In this document: piece by piece, positions 1 through 7,497 of the stretch
How positions within the stretch are numbered: position 1 is the first letter of the stretch
Layout: each line of letters opens with the position of its first letter
NCBI GenBank assembly: GCA_004296455.1
Contig: AP018280.1
Location: forward strand, 6,870,794-6,934,793
Reading direction: 5' to 3'
From: Calothrix sp. NIES-4101
GTDB taxonomy: Bacteria; Cyanobacteriota; Cyanobacteriia; Cyanobacteriales; Nostocaceae
DNA length: 64,000 bases
Made by a program: the position numbers and the translations under genes
Notes under the pieces: generated by a model
Told to the model about the DNA's origin: nothing
Database searches by the model: none
Seen by the model: only the letters and a program-made list of their open reading frames with translations

Positions 1-126
1 CGCTACCAAGCTGCGCTACGCCCCGTAATAGCGATTTTAGATTGTTTACACGACTAATCTAAGCTTCGCATCGGTCAACCAAAATATAATAGCACAATCT
101 GCAAGAAAAATAATATCGTCAGAAAA
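1..126. other. left edge of the window
   Basis: Non-coding. It begins with GC-rich CGCTACCAAGCTGCGCTACG, which looks like one arm of a dispersed cyanobacterial palindromic repeat that continues to the left. Confidence 0.3.
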
Positions 127-492
127 TTAAAATACTTTGAGCATACTCGTAGCTTGAAGTAAACCAGAAACAGCAGTGGCGGCAAATTCCCCCTCTACAC
201 AGCGCCCAGAGTTGAGAATAAACCGCAAACTATAGTTATCGGGATAACCGGTAACTTCCATCCAAACTAAATCGCTTTCAGCTTCACAAGCAATTTTTTC
301 TTCATCCATCAACTCAGATGCAAGTTCTTTGATGGTATTTGCCAGTTGTGCAGATAAACGGCAAAAATCATTCAATTCAGCCTCAGTTAATTCCACAGCC
401 CAATTATCAGTACCCACTAACCCTTTAAATAAAGGTGCAGAAGGATTCCAACCAATTCGCCAACCATTTCCAGATTTAATGACACGATTCAT
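127..492 (-). CDS. DUF1818 family protein
   Basis: A 121-residue protein that looks like the cyanobacterial DUF1818 family. It has no catalytic motif that I recognise and its function is unknown. It opens with MNRVIKSGNGWRIGWNP and has a well-conserved-looking middle (NWAVELTEAELNDFCRL). The ATG at 492 was chosen because the frame extends to 570 only by running into the 3' end of the upstream gene. That gene ends at 545 on the same strand, 52 bp away, so the two are probably co-transcribed. There is no signal peptide or membrane segment, so it is probably cytoplasmic. The family assignment is from memory of the family and was not searched. Confidence 0.75.
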   Translation of the reverse strand: MNRVIKSGNGWRIGWNPSAPLFKGLVGTDNWAVELTEAELNDFCRLSAQLANTIKELASELMDEEKIACEAESDLVWMEVTGYPDNYSLRFILNSGRCVEGEFAATAVSGLLQATSMLKVF

Positions 493-544
493 AATTTTGG
501 ATGTTGGACATTCTCCGCTTATCTGGCTTTCCTTCTCTGGTTCT

Positions 545-1111
545 CTACTGTTTGCTGGAACTAAACACATTTACCAAAGCTTGGACTAATGTATCACGTT
601 GGCGACGAGAAAGTTTTGCGATCGCGGCTTTATCTCCATCCAAGGGATTTTTTTTCAAAAGTTCATGCCCTGGATAATTTGTGTCATAGATAATTTCGTT
701 GACACCTAAATAATCGGCTAAGGTTAATTTCCAATCTAAGCGGTAATTGGGTGCGCGTCCTTTCAAATAGACATGATATTGAATCATCCGCCCCACTAAT
801 GTGTTATTTTCGGCAACTTTCCCACCTTCTCTATTGATGTAAGTATTTTCCTTGGGAAAATTGGGTAATTGCTGATAAACTTGTCGCCAAGCATCACCAA
901 CTGTAATGCGCTGTGCCATCACGGGCTGAGTAGAAAACAAGTTTGAGATGAGATTAGTATTGATGTGGCTTGGTTCAGCACTAAAGAATACGGCAGTTAT
1001 GACAATGACTAATAGTGCTAAATATAAAATTCTCCGAGTTGATTTCAGCCTGAAAAATCTCGGTTGATTAATTAATTTAGAAGGAATATTTATAATTTTA
1101 TTATTTCCCAT
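545..1111 (-). CDS. hypothetical exported or membrane-anchored protein
   Basis: A 188-residue protein that I cannot assign to a named family. A basic N-terminus (residues 1-27) precedes a hydrophobic stretch (about 29-44, LALLVIVITAVFF) and a possible cleavage site near QPVMAQ (about 62-67), so it is probably exported or anchored. The rest is soluble, with a conserved-looking centre (AWRQVYQQLPNFPKENTY, then GRMIQYHVYLKGRAPNYRLDW). Start: ATG at 1111 (MGNNKIIN). The frame is open to 1219, but that extension lies inside an inserted IS element. The IS end is only 7 bp upstream of this start, so the native upstream region has been displaced. DUF1818 follows 52 bp downstream. Confidence 0.7.
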   Translation of the reverse strand: MGNNKIINIPSKLINQPRFFRLKSTRRILYLALLVIVITAVFFSAEPSHINTNLISNLFSTQPVMAQRITVGDAWRQVYQQLPNFPKENTYINREGGKVAENNTLVGRMIQYHVYLKGRAPNYRLDWKLTLADYLGVNEIIYDTNYPGHELLKKNPLDGDKAAIAKLSRRQRDTLVQALVNVFSSSKQ

Positions 1112-1118
1112 TGTCTTA

Positions 1119-2442
1119 GAGAACTCCACAAAAAAAATGATCCTATGACGAGCCGGGTTTCGCAAAAATTTCAACAAACCATTTTTTGAGATGCGGAAGA
1201 CGAAGGATTTGTTTTTCAACTTCTGCCATAGCCTCAGTTGTGAGTTTAACTCCTGTGGAGTAAACTTTTTTGATCAATGTCACAACCGGATTTTGGCCTT
1301 TAAAAGTAAGTGTTCTTGCAAAATACAGGACTGATTCAACGGTGTCGAGTAAACTACCATTCCAATGCTGTTCTAGCCAACCAAAACTACGTTCTACAGG
1401 ATTATACTTACTATGGTAGGGGGGATAGTAAGCTAGCTGTAAATTCAGGTTTGATGATGAAGAAAAGTCTAATATTCGTTTCATAAACTGAGTACGACGA
1501 GAATGATTTTCTCGTCCGTTGTCTTGATTAATAACCAGTTTATTAATGTGATTAAATCGATGTTTTACTCTTTGCCACCAGTTTTCAATCAAATCAACAA
1601 TACAATCAGCAGTCAATTTTGAAGTTACAAAAAATAGGAATAATTCGTTGTACTGAGGTAAAAAAATTCCGTAAGGGGTAACAGTTATAGCCTCTGCAAA
1701 ATCATGGTCCAATGAAATAGTTGGTATACGAGTTTTCCCCCCTCGGTCAAACTCACCAACTTTTACTGCCACCTTTGCATCAATTGATATACGTAAAGTA
1801 TTGGGTTCATTATCTGCTTTAGTATTAATTTTTTCTAATTCTTGGAAAATTGCTTCTGTTTCTGGAATTTTCCTTATTGGCTTGGCTTTTATCACTCTTT
1901 TTAATGTGTAGCCTAACTCGTTTAACCGCCTTCTGATTGTTTCGTTTGATGGTAATTCCCCATCCCTATAACCTTTTTGTTCAATTAGTTGCCGACGTAC
2001 TTCCGATGAAGTCATACGAGTATACAAACGAGTACTTTTAAAACTCGGGTCAGTTTGGCTTTGTGGGTCTACTAATGATTTCATATCCTCTAGTAGATGA
2101 GGCAATTTTTCCTCAATTCGTTTGCGACCACTATTGGCAAATGCATCAATGATTGGTTCACCACTCTCCAACTCTTTCATCCCTTTACGAATAGTGCGTC
2201 TATTCCACCCCAACTCTCTTTCTGCCAAAGTTTGTCCACCAATCCCAAAACCTTTGACAACTTCTGCCATAAATTGCCGCCGGTCGCTTGCCTTAAGCTT
2301 TTGCGCTGTTTTAATGTACAGAGATTTGAGGCTCTTGCTTAGCTCAATCATGGATTTTGGAGACTTCATGCAGACTGTACACGTTTAATTACCCTTTTTC
2401 TATCATCCCTTATTAGTGGATCAATTATTCTGTGGAGACCTC
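1119..2442 (-). mobile_element. ISAzo13-type insertion sequence with terminal inverted repeats and TTA target duplication
   Basis: A complete insertion sequence of 1324 bp. The left end reads GAGAACTCCACA (1119-1130) and the reverse complement of the right end reads GAGGTCTCCACA (2431-2442). Similarity continues inward to TGATCC on both sides, about 20 matches over the first 25 positions. Both ends are flanked by TTA (1116-1118 and 2443-2445), which I read as a 3-bp target duplication. The single gene inside is an apparently intact transposase. The element sits between rpoZ and the 545-1111 gene, all on the minus strand. Confidence 0.85.
1143..2369 (-). CDS. ISAzo13 family transposase
   Basis: A 408-residue DDE transposase of the ISAzo13 type (Rhodopirellula transposase DDE domain). 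An N-terminal helix-turn-helix-like part (about 35-75, TLAERELGWNRRTIRKGMKE) precedes the catalytic core. The acidic residues are visible in SIDAK (about 195), NQDNGREN (about 280) and the C-terminal NPVERSFGWLEQHW. The length is normal for the family and there is no frameshift, so the enzyme may be active. The stop lies just inside the inverted repeat at 1119-1143. A second possible start is the Met at residue 7. Confidence 0.92.
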   Translation of the reverse strand: MKSPKSMIELSKSLKSLYIKTAQKLKASDRRQFMAEVVKGFGIGGQTLAERELGWNRRTIRKGMKELESGEPIIDAFANSGRKRIEEKLPHLLEDMKSLVDPQSQTDPSFKSTRLYTRMTSSEVRRQLIEQKGYRDGELPSNETIRRRLNELGYTLKRVIKAKPIRKIPETEAIFQELEKINTKADNEPNTLRISIDAKVAVKVGEFDRGGKTRIPTISLDHDFAEAITVTPYGIFLPQYNELFLFFVTSKLTADCIVDLIENWWQRVKHRFNHINKLVINQDNGRENHSRRTQFMKRILDFSSSSNLNLQLAYYPPYHSKYNPVERSFGWLEQHWNGSLLDTVESVLYFARTLTFKGQNPVVTLIKKVYSTGVKLTTEAMAEVEKQILRLPHLKKWFVEIFAKPGSS

Positions 2443-2652
2443 TTAATAGTTTGCTGATTGATTTTCTCTTATCATCAAAATTAATTTTTCATTAATTTCT
2501 TGTTGTGTCCCATCTCCGCGTCACTATTGTCGAAATTATTCAGGTTTCCCTGAAGATTCCTGTACTAATCAGTATCTAAACGCGACAACACCCGGAATTC
2601 CTAGCAAAAATATCATCTTATGAAGATATGGGATATGTGGAATATATAATCT

Positions 2653-2697
2653 GCGGGCAAAGTATTCTTCAAGTTAAGTCAAAGATTCTTCGCCCGC
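2653..2697 (-). terminator. possible hairpin downstream of rpoZ
   Basis: GCGGGC at 2653-2658 pairs with GCCCGC at 2692-2697, and the flanking A/T bases extend the pairing imperfectly. It lies 43 bp beyond the rpoZ stop. There is no clear T-run after it on the minus strand, so it may be a folded RNA end or a processing site rather than a true intrinsic terminator. The rest of 2446-2739 is AT-rich and non-coding as far as I can see. Confidence 0.35.
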
Positions 2698-2739
2698 CAT
2701 ATTATTTAGATATTACATCCCTCATTTTTATCGTAAAAC

Positions 2740-2976
2740 TTAAAGTTCACCAATAATTTCAGGCTGAGTCAACTCATCTGACATCTCAATAATTGCCCGT
2801 AATACTGGTTTCATCATCACATCATCCGCATTGTCGAAATCTTCGTAACGACGACGCTTCGCACGGTTTGCCACCTGAACGGTAATGCGATAGCGATTAG
2901 AAGCAGCATGAATCAAATCTTCTGCACGATGCATAATTTGAGATTGCGTTGTCTCGAACTTAGAGCGCTTGAGCAT
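2740..2976 (-). CDS. rpoZ: DNA-directed RNA polymerase omega subunit
   Basis: A 78-residue omega subunit, the small RNA polymerase subunit that helps fold and hold beta-prime. The protein begins [21 protein letters not shown] and ends [13 protein letters not shown], the usual cyanobacterial form and length. The ATG at 2976 was chosen over an in-frame GTG at 2982 because family members start MLKRSKF. The next genes on the same strand (545-1111 and DUF1818) are now separated from it by the inserted ISAzo13-type element, which suggests that a former operon was split. Confidence 0.93.
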   Translation of the reverse strand: MLKRSKFETTQSQIMHRAEDLIHAASNRYRITVQVANRAKRRRYEDFDNADDVMMKPVLRAIIEMSDELTQPEIIGEL

Positions 2977-3053
2977 AATCACTGGTTCTTGAGGTCAACT
3001 TTTAGTGTAACAGCAGGGTATAGAGAATGGGACATCTCTATTCCTCCAACAAC

Positions 3054-3124
3054 GCGATCGCCATCTCCACAAATTCCCCACAATGCCAATCGCATCTCCT
3101 ATAACTTTCCCACAAATGCGATCG
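3054..3124. repeat. short HIP1 repeat cluster A
   Basis: Three HIP1-like units (GCGATCGC, CAATCGCA and GCGATCG) are separated by C/A-rich linkers of about 25-30 bp. The 27 bp at 3098-3124 are identical to 4575-4601 in cluster C, so the clusters share a recent origin. It lies between rpoZ and the first toxin-antitoxin pair. Confidence 0.7.
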
Positions 3125-3200
3125 TGCTCGTCCTTAAACATCAAGATTGTCTAGACATTTTCTGTATAATTGGACTGTCGATTGAAAGAAGAAACTTAAA

Positions 3201-3419
3201 ATGGCAACTAATATCTCTTTAGAAGAACGGCTTGCAGCAGTAGAATCTGCAATCGCCCAGTTGCAAAAGCAAATATCGATCCCCCAAACAACCAATTGGT
3301 TACAACAAATCACTGGCTCTTTTAAAGATGAGCCAGCTTTTGAAGAGGTGCTTGCTTATGGGAAAGCAATTCGCCAGGGAGATGAGTCTCTTCTCGAAGT
3401 GCAAGCCAAAGAGGTATGA
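3201..3419 (+). CDS. probable antitoxin of a PIN-type (VapC) toxin-antitoxin pair
   Basis: A 72-residue acidic, helix-rich protein. Its N-terminal half is coiled-coil-like (SLEERLAAVESAIAQLQKQI), followed by a tail such as VLAYGKAIRQGDESLLEVQ. It has no recognisable ribbon-helix-helix or AbrB fold. The call as antitoxin rests on size and on the ATGA overlap (3416-3419) with the downstream PIN toxin gene, the classic arrangement for translational coupling. A purine-rich GAAGAAAC lies upstream of the ATG. It presumably binds and blocks the toxin and may repress the pair's own promoter, but that is inferred. Confidence 0.7.
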   Translation: MATNISLEERLAAVESAIAQLQKQISIPQTTNWLQQITGSFKDEPAFEEVLAYGKAIRQGDESLLEVQAKEV

Positions 3420-3853
3420 AATATTTGTTAGATACAGACCATCTCAGTATTCTTCAAGGTCAAACTGGGCAAGATTACATCAACATTTCGGCACGTATGG
3501 CTCAATATCCGTTATCAGATTTTGCCGTGTCTAGTGTAACATTTCACGAACAAGTACTTGGCTGCCATGCTTATATCAATCGCGCTCAAAACACAGATGA
3601 TGTTGTGAAAGGATACGAAATGATGGCACGACTTATTGATGATTTTAAAGTGCTGCCTCTTATTTCATTTGACCGTAATGCATCTGTGGCATTTGAGCAA
3701 TTACATTCACAACGAATTAAGCTGGCAAAAATGGATGCACGAATCGCTTCAGTTGCTTTATCCCGTGGATTAGTTCTGTTAACTCGCAATCATCGAGATT
3801 TTAGTAAAGTAGCAGGACTAATGATTGAGGATTGGACGATAGCCTTACAGTAA
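3416..3853 (+). CDS. PIN domain toxin, VapC-like ribonuclease
   Basis: A 145-residue PIN-domain protein, expected to be a Mg-dependent endoribonuclease that stops translation when free of its antitoxin. The first catalytic aspartate is in the N-terminal LLDTDH (residues 4-9), a conserved Glu lies in VTFHEQVLG (about 45), and the C-terminal part has KMDARIASVALSRG followed by TRNHRDF (about 123-129), the usual third and fourth acidic positions. The length is normal and the frame intact. It overlaps the upstream antitoxin by 4 bp. HIP1 clusters lie on both sides of the pair. Confidence 0.88.
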   Translation: MKYLLDTDHLSILQGQTGQDYINISARMAQYPLSDFAVSSVTFHEQVLGCHAYINRAQNTDDVVKGYEMMARLIDDFKVLPLISFDRNASVAFEQLHSQRIKLAKMDARIASVALSRGLVLLTRNHRDFSKVAGLMIEDWTIALQ

Positions 3854-3868
3854 AAAATATACAGCACA

Positions 3869-4000
3869 GTGATCGCCATCCCCGCAAACAATTCCAAACG
3901 CGATCGCATAACTCCACAAACCCAAAACGCGATCGCATCCCCCGCAAACACCCCAAACCGCGATCGCTCTCCTTAACCCAACAATTCCAAACGCGATCGC
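3869..4000. repeat. HIP1 repeat cluster B
   Basis: Five HIP1 or near-HIP1 octamers at irregular intervals of about 29-33 bp, each followed by a linker of the type ATCCCCGCAAACAATTCC. The units are related but not identical. It fills the gap between the two toxin-antitoxin loci, which converge here. Confidence 0.75.
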
Positions 4001-4025
4001 TGATTCCTTGCACATCAAGTTGCTG

Positions 4026-4244
4026 TTATTGTGTCAAATCGTCAAGTTTTGCCAATATTTTTAAGCCTTCTTCCGGGTTTCCTGTTGCAGCCATTGCTTT
4101 AAATCTAGTATGGGCATCAAATTCTGCTAAAGCGATGGTAGATAATTCTTCAATTAGTTTATTGATGCTTATTCCCCTTGATTGAGCCAGTTCTTTTAAT
4201 CTTGTGTGTTTGTCGTCTGGTAAACGGATAGTTAAAGTACCCAT
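4026..4244 (-). CDS. ribbon-helix-helix antitoxin
   Basis: A 72-residue protein with a ribbon-helix-helix DNA-binding fold. The beta strand is MGTLTIRLPDDKH, followed by helices around LKELAQSRGISINKLIEEL, typical of HicB/CopG-like antitoxins. The acidic C-terminal tail is the likely toxin-binding part. It follows the broken PIN gene by 6 bp on the same strand, so it was the antitoxin of that toxin. With the toxin truncated it is probably an orphan. Confidence 0.82.
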   Translation of the reverse strand: MGTLTIRLPDDKHTRLKELAQSRGISINKLIEELSTIALAEFDAHTRFKAMAATGNPEEGLKILAKLDDLTQ

Positions 4245-4250
4245 TTTTTC

Positions 4251-4619
4251 TTAGCTCCTAATGATTTCTTCAGGTTTTAATATTGATAAATTCGGAAATA
4301 GCAATTCAGCACTTTGGAAATCCTTGATGTTGTTAGTAGCGATAATTTCTGCATTACCAGCAACAGCTAACTCAATTAAGTGATTGTCAGCTTCATCTTT
4401 TAAATTTGGTCGCCATAGGTAGTAGATATAAACCCATTGGCTGACGCTCATCAAGGAAGCAAGCAAAGCAGAAATTTCTGTGAGACTTAAAGGACATTTG
4501 GCTATAATTTCCGGACGCTGTATGACTGATTCATACTCAGAAAATAAAGCGTTATCATAAACGCGATCGCCATCCCTATAACTTTCCCACAAATGCGATC
4601 GCACTCCATAACCAACCAC
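4251..4619 (-). pseudogene. 5'-truncated PIN-family toxin (COG1569-like)
   Basis: Residues from about ALFSEYESVIQRPEI to the end match the C-terminal two thirds of the stand-alone PIN toxin family. Acidic residues are visible in NLKDEADNHLIELAVAG, followed by EIIATNNIKDF. The N-terminal strand with the first catalytic Asp (normally VLDTNVLVSAL-like) is missing. The residues before NALFSEYE (about 1-23, MVGYGVRSHLWESYRDGDRVYD) are encoded by HIP1 repeat sequence, not by a PIN domain. The junction lies near 4555. The remnant is unlikely to be a working nuclease. Confidence 0.78.
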
Positions 4620-4856
4620 TCAAAACCAAAACGCGATCGCATTCCCAAACAAACCCCTCAAACTAAAACGCGATCGCACTCCCAAACCCATGCCAAACAA
4701 ACGCGATCGCACTCCCAAACAAACCTAAAATGCGATCGCATTCCCTACAGCTTCCCCAAAAACGCGATCGCCATTCCTCAAAACCAAACGCGATCACATC
4801 CCCCACAACCACCCTACAAACGCGATCACATTCCCTACAACCCAAAACGCGATCGC
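4563..4856. repeat. HIP1 repeat cluster C, about ten irregular units
   Basis: Ten HIP1 or one-mismatch octamers (the eighth and ninth read GCGATCAC) are spaced at 26-38 bp. The linkers share a loose pattern, CATTCCCAAACAAACCCC-like. Unit length varies and the linkers are related to each other, which excludes a CRISPR array. It forms the left boundary of the truncated PIN gene. An open frame through it (4593-4919, plus strand) is just repeat sequence. Confidence 0.8.
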
Positions 4857-4870
4857 ACTAATAATCTTCC

Positions 4871-4966
4871 GTCATTGCGAGGAGGAACGACGACGCAATC
4901 CCACAATCTTCAATATTAACGAGTTGATGGGATTGCCACGCTCCACTTCGTTACGCTCGCAATGAC
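4871..4966. repeat. 96-bp inverted-repeat element with GTCATTGCGAG ends
   Basis: The left end GTCATTGCGAG (4871-4881) is an exact inverted copy of CTCGCAATGAC (4956-4966). The homology resumes at GCAATCCCA on each arm, so about 35 bp per arm can pair. It is a non-coding palindromic element of the REP/MITE kind, lying between HIP1 cluster C and the 3' end of the pentapeptide gene remnant. Confidence 0.75.
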
Positions 4967-4988
4967 AGAAAAACCCCTTTCCCCTTTT

Positions 4989-6764
4989 TTACTTCAAGCC
5001 CAATTTTTTATTAAAATCCTCGTCATATATTGCCTTTTCCCAATTCTTGGCAGCTTTCACTTGCTCAGGTGTAAGATTTTTTACATTCCCCAAAAGAGAG
5101 CTTTCCAGGTTGGCATTGGTGAGGTTGATACCTTGAAAGTCAGCAGACCCAAAATCAATAAAACTCAAGTCAGCACCACTGAGATTAACACCAGGAGCTA
5201 TCAAAAGCATTTCATTTTTGCTAGGGTCAAAATTTTTAGGTAGTTTTGTTTCTTTGGTGTAAATAGCTTTTTTGAGGTCGGCACTGCTGAGGTTGGCACT
5301 ACTGAGGTCGGCACTACTGAGGTTGGCACTGCTGAGGTTGGTATTGAAGAGGTCAGCACTGAAGAGGTCAGCACTACTGAGGTTGGCACCCATGAGTTTG
5401 GCACTGCTGAGGTTGGCACTGCTGAGGTTGGCATTGATGAGGTTGGCACCCATGAGTTCGGCACTGCTGAGGTTGGCACCCACGAGTTCGGCACTGCTGA
5501 GGTTGGCATTCATGAGTTTGGCATGGATGAGTTTGGCACCTATGAGTTTGGCATTGATGAGGTTGGCAATGCTGAGGTCGGCACCCACGAGTTCGGCATT
5601 GATGAAGTTTGCACCCACGAGTTTGGCACTGCTGAGGTCGGCACTGCTGAGGTCAGCACTTCTAAGGTTGGCACTGCTGAGTTTGGCAAAGCTGAGGTCA
5701 TGACACTTACCGAATAAAGAAGCAGTTATAAAATTTTCCGGCATCCATTTTATCCAGCATCCCTCGCTAAGTAATTCTAATGCTTCCTTTGTTCCTGCTT
5801 GTTTGGGATTTTTTATTTTTTCCAAAGCCGCGTCGTATCTTTGCTGTCTCAGGTGTGGAGCAACAGCCAAAAATACAACAAAAATGGGAATTGTCAGCCA
5901 CCCAGCAGTTAGCAATAATTCCCTTTTTCGATTTTTCTCACTGACTTTAATAAACTCTCCAGCTAACGGTGGCAGCCCTAATTTTCCCCCTTCTCTTTTC
6001 TGCCATGCTTTTGCTTTCTTTAATTGCCCACCTCTAAGCAAATAATCTTTCCTTTTGTTAAAGCTTCTCCACTCTTCCGCAGCAACTTCAATTTTCCGCT
6101 TTTCTCTCAACCTATCCCGGTTATCATCCAACCATTTTCTCAATAGCAACCAATGACGAATCAACGCTTCATGTGCCACATCCACCACCACAAACTTTTG
6201 ATTTTCCTTGGTTTCTTCCTGTGTAACAATTAACCGCGCATCCGCCAATTTTTGAATTACCTTTTCCCTGTTCTCCCCTGTCAAATCCCCCAATAAAACC
6301 CGTCTGCGGGTATCCTCTGTTCCCTCCCCCAACTGCGTCAACTCTAAAAAAATCCGCTTCGCTGCTTCCTGTTCCTCACCTGACAAACCCTCATACACCT
6401 CGGTTGCCCGTTTTTGTAGCGTTCCCTTCACCCCACCCAAACGGCTATAGGTTGCCAGGGTTAATTTACCTTCCCCAGTTCGTTGCTGCCAAATTTCCGT
6501 GAGGGTGTACTGCAACAGGGGTAAAATCCCTGGAGAATCCCCCATATCATCGATTATCTGCTCGACTAATTCCGGTTCGACGGTTAAATTTACCTGTTTG
6601 GCTGGTGCGGTAATTGCTTGTTCTAATTCCTGCCGACTCATCGGTGTGACTGTCAGCAGGTTTTCTTGAATCTTTGCGGCTAAATCTGCATACTCGGCAC
6701 ATTTACCAAAAAAATCTGCCCGCATGGTCAACACTAAACAGAATTTTCTGCCGCACCGTTGCAA
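4989..6764 (-). pseudogene. fragment 3: end of NTPase domain, membrane segment and pentapeptide repeats
   Basis: 591 open codons (remnant frame to 6792). It starts within the NTPase after Walker B (FCLVLTMRADFFGKC, about 8-22), continues through PLLQYTLTEIW (about 82-92) and a winged-helix/AAA-lid region to about 250, and has a transmembrane stretch at about 284-303. Pentapeptide repeats of the A(D/N)LSS type run from about 355 to 510, then the usual C-terminal motif NLTPEQVKAAKNWEKAIYD. The repeats form a right-handed beta-helix, often a targeting or recognition module. The internal Met at 6764 has no good ribosome site, so expression as a separate protein is doubtful. Confidence 0.85.
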
Positions 6765-6792
6765 GGCTGTTAATAAGCTATCAAAGAAATGC

Positions 6793-6953
6793 GGCTCTTC
6801 GGCAAGTTTTATGGAGCTTGAGGTTTTTTTGCAGTAAAACCCTTACAAAACAATGATTACAAGCAACTATGATACTTTTTGAGGCTAAATTCCTATGTAA
6901 TAAGGCTTTCAAGGATTTTTAGCTAAGTTTTCCATAAAAAGAACTGAAGAGCC
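6793..6953. mobile_element. 161-bp MITE with GGCTCTTC ends and 8-bp target duplication
   Basis: The left end GGCTCTTC (6793-6800) is an exact inverted copy of GAAGAGCC (6946-6953). A second block, TTTTATGG, extends the similarity to about 22 bp. The flanks are AGAAATGC at 6785-6792 and again at 6954-6961, an 8-bp duplication. It is non-coding. The GGCTCTT-type ends and 8-bp duplication match what is known of ISL3-family elements, so it was probably moved by an ISL3-type transposase encoded elsewhere. It interrupts the NTPase domain after Walker B. Confidence 0.87.
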
Positions 6954-7404
6954 AGAAATGCTTTCTTTCCTGGTTATTTTGGCAGAGGGTAAAAACCTCC
7001 TCAAATTGATCCAGCACCAAAACAACCCGCTCAGAACTCGCAGCATCAATCAATTGTCCCAAACCCTGGGAATCTTTGTTAATTAACTCCTCAGCTTGCT
7101 GTAACTGGGATGCGCGTTGAATACCCGATAATCCAGCATCCAAAAACGCCTGTGCTAAGCTCTGCAAGGGATGCTCACCGGGTCGAAAAATCCGCAGTTG
7201 CCAAGTGTCACTCCCTGATAATTTTTTTCCCTGTTGCAGTTGATAAAGTAAACCCGCTCTAACAACGCTCGATTTGCCACTTCCGGAAGCACCCAATACT
7301 GCCAGAAAGTTACTTTGCCGGACTTTTTCAATTAGCTGATCTGTAACTGCTTGCCGACCATAAAAATATTTAGCGTCTGCCTCGGTAAAATCGAAATATT
7401 GCAA
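6919..7404 (-). pseudogene. fragment 2: N-terminal half of nSTAND-type NTPase domain
   Basis: Open from inside the MITE (stop at 6919) to an internal Met at 7404. The remnant frame runs back to the IS edge. It carries FYGRQ (about 14-18), Walker A GASGSGKSS (about 38-46) and Walker B RVVLVLDQFEEVFT (about 127-140), the DQFEE signature of the novel STAND-type ATPases. The last residues (WLFSSFYGKLS) come from the MITE. Without the sensor half in fragment 3 it cannot be an active ATPase. Confidence 0.85.
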
Positions 7405-7497
7405 GCCACGATAGGGACAAATATTACTTGTAACGGCATTTTCTGCGATTTCCTTGGTTTGTTCGATCTTTGTCTGGGTGCAGGTGAGGTGAATAAT

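Noticed and set aside
545-1219. Longer form of the 545-1111 gene
   Set aside because: The extra N-terminus (1112-1219) is encoded by IS DNA and the transposase tail.
3869-4856. HIP1 clusters as a possible CRISPR array
   Set aside because: Units are irregular (26-38 bp), linkers are related to each other, there are no unique spacers and no cas genes nearby.
5272-5703. 143-codon open frame on the plus strand (MRSALLRLALLRSALLRLA-type)
   Set aside because: It is the antisense shadow of the pentapeptide repeats; its regularity only reflects the repeat sequence on the other strand.
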